Notes under the pieces: model-generated
The model's input: only the letters and a program-made list of their open reading frames with translations
Database searches by the model: none
Told to the model about the DNA's origin: nothing
Made by a program: the position numbers and the translations under genes
NCBI GenBank assembly: GCA_946479985.1
Contig: CAMLIF010000082.1
Location: 1 to 18,751, forward strand
Length of the DNA stretch: 18,751 nt
Direction of reading: 5' to 3'
DNA from: an uncultured Flavobacteriales bacterium
GTDB lineage: Bacteria; Bacteroidota; Bacteroidia; Flavobacteriales; Crocinitomicaceae
Shown here: piece after piece, positions 14,626 through 18,751 of the stretch
How positions within the stretch are numbered: the first letter of the stretch is position 1
Layout of the letters: each line of letters begins with the position of its first letter

Positions 14626-14828
14626 CGCAATAGCATTCGTAAAAGCCTGTCAATAGATTTTATTCCAAAGCTCAAATAAAAAAAAACGACAGTTTGCTGA
14701 TGTTTATAATTTAACAAGTTAGTTGGTTTCTAGCCTTTATCTGTCTGACTTACAGGAAACGAATTATTTAGGTGTAATCCGTGTGTTTTTGATTCAATAT
14801 GTTAAAATATGGAATTTTAACATTCATT

Positions 14829-14862
14829 ATTGTTTTATTTTAAACAATAAGTCATAATATTG
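14829..14862 (+). promoter_or_regulatory. Possible promoter and inverted repeat upstream of the metalloprotease
   Basis: TTG (14830-14832), 22 nt, then TAATATTG (14855-14862), one mismatch from TAnnTTTG. The perfect inverted repeat ATTGTTT-tatttt-AAACAAT (14829-14848) covers the -33 part and the spacer, so a repressor or activator dimer could bind there. The leader to the ATG at 14892 would be about 25 nt and is A-rich. Confidence 0.4.
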
Positions 14863-14891
14863 GCGTACCAACAAAAAAAATAAAGCTATTT

Positions 14892-17267
14892 ATGAAAACA
14901 CTGAAATTTTCGGTGGCGACCTTGGTGTGTCTTGGAAGCTGCATGAGCGTTTATGCTCAGGAATTTAAAAAGGTGTCTGTGCCGAAAGGAACGTACGCAG
15001 ATACAAAATCTTACGAACGAATTAATCAGCAGCGAGTCAATAAAGCATTCGCAGGAATGGATGAGGTTTACTCCTTTGATTTTTCCGATGCCCGTTCAAA
15101 ATCCATTTCTCCCGAGATCCTGTCAATAGCAGATCTGGCCCTGAAAAAATCCGGATTTGTCGATTATTCGAATAGTTCTTCTATTTCAAGTTTGTTCGCG
15201 GTAAAGCCTGAAGCACTTTCCGTACAACTGCCTTATGAAGATCAGATTCTGACCCTCGATTTAATCCAGGTGAATCTGTTTACGGATGAGTTTAAGTTAG
15301 AAACCAGTACTCCCGGAATGGAAAAGGGAGTTGACTTTGGTTTGTACTACCAGGGAACTGTGCGTGGCGAAGATGCCGTTGTGGGAATCAGTTTCTTTAG
15401 AAACGAGTTTTTTGTTTTGATCAACAGAAATTCAACAGAGGATGCGACCATTGAGGCGGGTTATATGCGTTTGCCGGAAAATCAGAACGGTGTTCACGTG
15501 GTTTATTCAGATGATGATTTAAAGAATCAACCCGTTTATTCCTGCGGTTCGGAAGAATTGGAGCAATATCGCGAAGCAGTTGAGCGGCTTTCTTCTCAAA
15601 AAGAAGATTTAGAACAGATGGAAAAAGCTACCTATAAATGCGTTACCTATTTTTGGGAAACACGCTACAATTTGTATACAGCCAAAGGAAGTACACAGGC
15701 TGTTACAAATCACATTACAAACATCTTCAATAACTTCAAATTGCTTTATGAAAATGAGCAGATCGGATCAAAGCTGAATCAGTTGTACGTTTGGACAACA
15801 GCCGATTCTTATAACGATGATTTGAATACATTTTCAGCGAATCGTTCAAACTTTGGTGCAAATATCGCAACCTTATTTTCGAATACAGGTGGCGGCGGTG
15901 TTGCCTGGTTAGATCAGTTATGCGGAAGTAATGAGTACTACAAACACGGATTTTGTGGAGCCGTAGGAGGAACTGTCAGCACTGTTCCAACGTATAGCTG
16001 GGCTGTAAACGTTACTGCTCACGAAATTGGTCATAACCTGGGTTCTCCTCATACTCATGCCTGCAGCTGGACGGGTGGAGCAATCGATGGTTGTGGACCT
16101 GCTGCCGGATATAGCGAAGGCTGTAATGGGCCAATTCCTTCAAATGGTGGAACAATTATGAGCTATTGTCATCTAAACAGTGTAGGAATGAATTTTAACC
16201 TTGGATTTGGCCCTCAACCGGGAAATCTGATCCGTTCAAGAGTCAATAGCTGTATTACGCTTACCTGTGAATCGGGTACCGGCGGAGGTGGCGGAACTTG
16301 TGCTACAGCGTATGAGCCAAATGAAACCCAGGCTGCGGCTGCAACTTTGACGAGTGGAACTGCAGTTTCTGCGGCAATTGCGACTTCGGGAGACTTAGAT
16401 TATTTCAAGATCACAACTTCGGCAACATCAAACAATGTGTTTAGTTTGGCTGGTCCGTCTGGTGTTGATTTCGATTTGGTGATTTACAACAGTGCGGGAA
16501 CGCAGATTGGCTCAGGAGCCGGAAGTACTGCAACAGAAACGGTAACACTGAACGGTCAGTCAGCTGGAACGTATTACGCCAAAGTTTTTGGATATAACAA
16601 TGCTACCAGTGCGACTTGTTATACATTCACTGCTACTGCAACGGCGGTTGCGAATTGTTCAACGGCTTATGAGCCAAATAACTCGACAGCTGCGGCTGCA
16701 ACAATTCCGCTTGCAACAACAGTTTCAGCAGCAATTTCTTCGAGCACAGACCAGGATTATTATAAGGTTACAACAACGTCGGCAGGAACGCATTTGTTTG
16801 CGCTTGCGGGACCAGGTGGAGTAGATTATGATATGGTTATTTACAATAGTGCAGGAACTCAGATCGGATCAGGAGCCGGATATACGGCAACTGAGAACGT
16901 ATCCATTTCAAATCTGGCGGTTGGAACTTACACGGTGCGTGTGTATGGTTACAACGGAGCAAACAGTACAACGTGTTATACTTTAAATGTTGCCAGAACT
17001 TCGGCTGGAGTTAGCAGTGAGCAAATGAACACTCCGAGCTATTCTGTTTATCCGAATCCAACAAAGGACAAGTTGGCTGTAAGCTCATCAAATCCGGACG
17101 AGGTAATGCAGGTAGAAGTAATGGACATGAATGGTAAAGTGCTCTCATCTCAGCAATTACAAAGTAATTCTGTGATAGATGTTTCAGTGCTGAGTTCAGG
17201 AATTTACCTGGTGCGCATTTTATCTGCAAACGATGAAATTACTCAAATCAAATTTGTGAAGGAGTAA
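14892..17267 (+). CDS. Secreted zinc metalloprotease (M12 reprolysin-like) with two PPC domains and a T9SS sorting domain
   Basis: 791 residues. Layout: signal peptide (1-23, ending VYAQ); propeptide-like region (about 24-245); metzincin domain (about 246-465) beginning TYKCVTYFWETRYNLY; Gly-rich linker (GTGGGGG); PPC domains 1 (about 470-588) and 2 (about 589-705); T9SS type A domain from YSVYPNPTKDKL (about 717-791). The zinc site is HEIGHNLGSPH, with H377, E378, H381 and H387, and the Met-turn is GGTIMSYCH (M423). Many cysteines in the catalytic part suggest disulfides. The protein should cross the inner membrane by Sec and the outer membrane by T9SS, then be released or anchored, acting as an extracellular protease. 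Strong start: first ATG after an A-rich leader. Confidence 0.93.
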   Translation: MKTLKFSVATLVCLGSCMSVYAQEFKKVSVPKGTYADTKSYERINQQRVNKAFAGMDEVYSFDFSDARSKSISPEILSIADLALKKSGFVDYSNSSSISSLFAVKPEALSVQLPYEDQILTLDLIQVNLFTDEFKLETSTPGMEKGVDFGLYYQGTVRGEDAVVGISFFRNEFFVLINRNSTEDATIEAGYMRLPENQNGVHVVYSDDDLKNQPVYSCGSEELEQYREAVERLSSQKEDLEQMEKATYKCVTYFWETRYNLYTAKGSTQAVTNHITNIFNNFKLLYENEQIGSKLNQLYVWTTADSYNDDLNTFSANRSNFGANIATLFSNTGGGGVAWLDQLCGSNEYYKHGFCGAVGGTVSTVPTYSWAVNVTAHEIGHNLGSPHTHACSWTGGAIDGCGPAAGYSEGCNGPIPSNGGTIMSYCHLNSVGMNFNLGFGPQPGNLIRSRVNSCITLTCESGTGGGGGTCATAYEPNETQAAAATLTSGTAVSAAIATSGDLDYFKITTSATSNNVFSLAGPSGVDFDLVIYNSAGTQIGSGAGSTATETVTLNGQSAGTYYAKVFGYNNATSATCYTFTATATAVANCSTAYEPNNSTAAAATIPLATTVSAAISSSTDQDYYKVTTTSAGTHLFALAGPGGVDYDMVIYNSAGTQIGSGAGYTATENVSISNLAVGTYTVRVYGYNGANSTTCYTLNVARTSAGVSSEQMNTPSYSVYPNPTKDKLAVSSSNPDEVMQVEVMDMNGKVLSSQQLQSNSVIDVSVLSSGIYLVRILSANDEITQIKFVKE
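16299..17012 (+). repeat. Two tandem 357-bp units encoding the PPC domains
   Basis: The two units begin at the codons for C470 (CATAYEPNE) and C589 (CSTAYEPNN) and are exactly 119 codons apart. The segment YNSAGTQIGSGAG is identical in both (codons from 16485 and 16842), as is the framework of AGP.GVD.D.VIYNSAG. Synonymous differences are frequent, so the duplication is not very recent. Confidence 0.85.
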
Positions 17268-17321
17268 TTGAACTTCCCATTTTTGAATACAATGAATTAT
17301 TGAATAAACCTTGTTGGTATT

Positions 17322-17352
17322 AAAGGGAGACGAGCAATCGTTTCCCTTTTTT
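17322..17352 (+). terminator. Rho-independent terminator after the metalloprotease gene
   Basis: AAAGGGAGACG (17322-17332), loop AGCAAT, CGTTTCCCTTT (17339-17349) form an 11-bp stem with one G-T pair, followed by TTT (17350-17352). It sits 54 nt after the protease stop and before the truC promoter. Confidence 0.88.
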
Positions 17353-17360
17353 CTCAAACA

Positions 17361-17391
17361 TTTCGAACGGAGCCCTTTAATTGTACTTTTG
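17361..17391 (+). promoter_or_regulatory. Promoter of truC
   Basis: TTTC (17361-17364), 19 nt, then TACTTTTG (17384-17391), an exact TAnnTTTG box. It lies just behind the terminator and 21 nt before the proposed TTG start at 17413. The position rules out the longer readings that begin inside the terminator. Confidence 0.55.
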
Positions 17392-17412
17392 TTGCTCTTA
17401 CGAAAGCGAATT

Positions 17413-18081
17413 TTGGAATTACAGATTGTATACGAAGATCAATGGTGCTTTATAGTCAGCAAACCATCTAATTTATTGGTTCACCATTCCTATTATGCGC
17501 GAAATATTGAAGAAGATTCACTGGTTGAATTACTGAAGCGGCAAGGATTTGAATCGCCCGTTCCTGTTCATCGTTTAGATCGAAAAACTTCCGGATTGAT
17601 CCTTTTTTCCAAAACGAAAGAAGGTGTTTCTGTTTTTCAGAATTTGTTCGAGGAGAATAAGATTCAAAAAACTTACTTAGCATTGGTACGCGGACATCTC
17701 CCTGAAAATGGAATTATTGATTCGCCGGTGAAGAACGAACGCGGAAATTACAAGGAGGCATTAACGGAATATCGTTGTCTCAAAACATTTGAGCGCAATT
17801 ATGAGATTGCGCCATATCCAGCACAGCGTTATAGTTTAGTTGAATTTAAACCGAGAACCGGCAGGTATCATCAATTGCGGATTCATGCGAATAAAATTGC
17901 TCATCCTATTATCAACGATCCGAAATACGGGAACAGGCATCACAACCATTATTTCCAGGAAACGCTCAACATTCATGAACTTTTTTTGCATGCATGCCAA
18001 TTGCAGTTTGAACATCCGATCACAAATGAACTGGTAGAAGCAAAAGCTGATTTGCCTTTACATTGGAATTCGTTCCTGTAA
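17413..18081 (+). CDS. truC: tRNA pseudouridine(65) synthase, TruC-like (RluA superfamily)
   Basis: 222 residues if started at the TTG at 17413, giving ELQIVYEDQWCFIVSKPSN, the normal N-terminus of the family. An in-frame TTG at 17311 lies before the terminator and is not credible. The catalytic aspartate is D56 in VHRLDRKTSG. Other blocks are KPSNLLVHHSYYAR, QKTYLALVRG, ALTEYRCL, RYSLVEFKPRTGRYHQLRIH, HPIINDPKYGNRHHN and LFLHACQLQFEHP. The GRYHQLR and HPIIND segments follow E. coli TruC closely, rather than RluA, RluC or RluD, and no S4 domain is present. The enzyme isomerises U65 in certain tRNAs. Other RluA-type targets remain possible. Confidence 0.85.
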   Translation: MELQIVYEDQWCFIVSKPSNLLVHHSYYARNIEEDSLVELLKRQGFESPVPVHRLDRKTSGLILFSKTKEGVSVFQNLFEENKIQKTYLALVRGHLPENGIIDSPVKNERGNYKEALTEYRCLKTFERNYEIAPYPAQRYSLVEFKPRTGRYHQLRIHANKIAHPIINDPKYGNRHHNHYFQETLNIHELFLHACQLQFEHPITNELVEAKADLPLHWNSFL

Positions 18082-18086
18082 CAAAA

Positions 18087-18452
18087 TTACGCTCCCGTTC
18101 CGTCACCCGAAACCAATGTGAGTTTGAATGTCCATGTTTTTCCAACTACGTTTTTTGCTTTTCCAACAATGGTATTTCCTTTGATTTTGCCTTTGTAAAT
18201 AGCGTAATTGTCATTGTAAGAAATGGTCACTTTTTTGCCGTGCTGTTCCCAGTGATGATTTAATCCGGGAGAATCCGGATCTAATTCTTCCAAAATCTTT
18301 CCATCCAATAAAAATGTAATATTTTGGTCCTGAAGATCTTCAACTCCTTCCAGGTCCTTGAACCACGTTGTCCCTTCCAGTTGGATAACTCCCTTCTGAG
18401 CACTTGCCGTATAAGCAGTGATAACAAATAGTAATGCAAAAAGTGTTTTCAT
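18087..18452 (-). CDS. Small secreted beta-rich protein, tandem paralogue 1
   Basis: 121 residues. The signal peptide MKTLFALLFVITAYTASAQ (cleavage near 19) is followed by about 100 residues with alternating hydrophobic/polar strands: GTTWFKDL, ITFLLDGKI, HWEQHGKKVTISYNDNY, YKGKIKGNTIVGKAKN and GKTWTFKLTLV. This resembles the small lipocalin-like or calycin-type barrels of Bacteroidota, but no family can be named with confidence. No lipobox or sorting domain is seen, so the product is probably periplasmic. It lies 4 nt after its paralogue and ends 5 nt from the truC stop, convergent. Confidence 0.72.
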   Translation of the reverse strand: MKTLFALLFVITAYTASAQKGVIQLEGTTWFKDLEGVEDLQDQNITFLLDGKILEELDPDSPGLNHHWEQHGKKVTISYNDNYAIYKGKIKGNTIVGKAKNVVGKTWTFKLTLVSGDGTGA

Positions 18453-18456
18453 AATC

Positions 18457-18751
18457 TTAATTTATTAATGTTGCTGTCCAGGTCCATTTTTTACCTGCTT
18501 TATTCTTGGTTTTTCCTGTTATCACGTTGCCTTTAATAACTCCCCGATGTACAGAGTAATTATCGTTATATCTTAAAACTACTTTCTTCCCTTTTTGTGA
18601 CCAGGTATAGTTTTCTCCTGGATCTATGGCTACATACGTGTCTTCAAAAACCCCGTCCGGATGAAATGTAATGTATTTGGGCTTAATATCGATTCCTTCT
18701 GAGATTACATGCCACTTGGTTCCTGTCAAATCTTTCGTTTGAGCCGCGCCT
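18457..18751 (-). CDS. Small secreted beta-rich protein, tandem paralogue 2 (5' end outside window)
   Basis: At least 97 codons are visible. The frame stays open to the window edge and reads GAAQTKDLTGTKWHV, where AAQ aligns with the signal-peptide cleavage end SAQ of the downstream gene, so the true start lies beyond 18751; an internal TTG at 18729 should not be used. It shares with paralogue 1 the pattern GTKW, ITFHPDGVF, W-Q-GKKV, YNDNY, G-IKGN-I-GK-KN and GK-WT. The two genes form a duplication in a two-gene transcription unit. Function unknown. Confidence 0.7.
   Translation of the reverse strand, partial: GAAQTKDLTGTKWHVISEGIDIKPKYITFHPDGVFEDTYVAIDPGENYTWSQKGKKVVLRYNDNYSVHRGVIKGNVITGKTKNKAGKKWTWTATLIN

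Noticed and set aside
14892..14960. LGSC in the protease signal peptide as a lipobox
   Set aside because: The hydrophobic region continues past it to a better signal peptidase I site (VYAQ), and T9SS substrates are not normally lipoproteins.
17311..17412. Longer N-terminus of TruC starting at the TTG at 17311
   Set aside because: It would run through a rho-independent terminator and a promoter, and the added residues are not like the family.

Overview
The window looks like the chromosome of a member of the Bacteroidota, most likely order Flavobacteriales and possibly near Fluviicola/Crocinitomicaceae. This placement is an inference. It rests on two proteins with C-terminal type IX secretion (T9SS) sorting domains, promoter-like TAnnTTTG boxes, few Shine-Dalgarno sequences, several SLSC-type lipoboxes and AT-rich coding.

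Positions 1-11673 hold a surface-polysaccharide (O-antigen, capsule or exopolysaccharide) cluster, all on the + strand and mostly overlapping or nearly abutting. In order it contains the end of a probable Wzx-type flippase, three GT-B glycosyltransferases, a Wzy/WaaL-type polymerase or ligase, UDP-GlcNAc 2-epimerase (wecB), a PIG-L deacetylase, an ATP-grasp ligase, a PHP-domain metal hydrolase, an ExoA-like GT2 glycosyltransferase, an orphan lipoprotein/membrane gene, an ArnB/PglE-type sugar aminotransferase and the initiating phosphoglycosyltransferase. Together these suggest a Wzx/Wzy pathway. The phosphoglycosyltransferase would load the first (probably amino) sugar on undecaprenyl phosphate, the glycosyltransferases would extend it, and the flippase and polymerase would export and polymerise it. 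The PIG-L/ATP-grasp/PHP trio is the most unusual part and could free an amino group on a HexNAc residue and amidate it.

A long hairpin at 11672-11740 closes the cluster. It contains the stop codons of the phosphoglycosyltransferase and of a convergent small gene encoding little more than a signal peptide and a T9SS sorting domain.

Positions 12170-14601 hold housekeeping and small genes in convergent and divergent pairs: an alkyltransferase-like protein without the reactive cysteine, a small lipoprotein, an extended SDR reductase and the ribosome-assembly GTPase EngB. Two of the convergent pairs share 4 bp at their stop codons. Three genes here have a TAnnTTTA box exactly 4 nt before the start codon, which suggests leaderless mRNAs.

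Positions 14892-18751 hold a secreted M12-like metalloprotease (propeptide, zinc protease, two PPC repeats, T9SS domain) followed by a strong terminator, the tRNA pseudouridine synthase TruC, and two tandem paralogous small secreted proteins on the minus strand, one of them cut by the window edge. I saw no tRNA, rRNA, CRISPR array, transposase or integrase. The only gene-free stretch near 300 bases is 14602-14891, described under its promoters.
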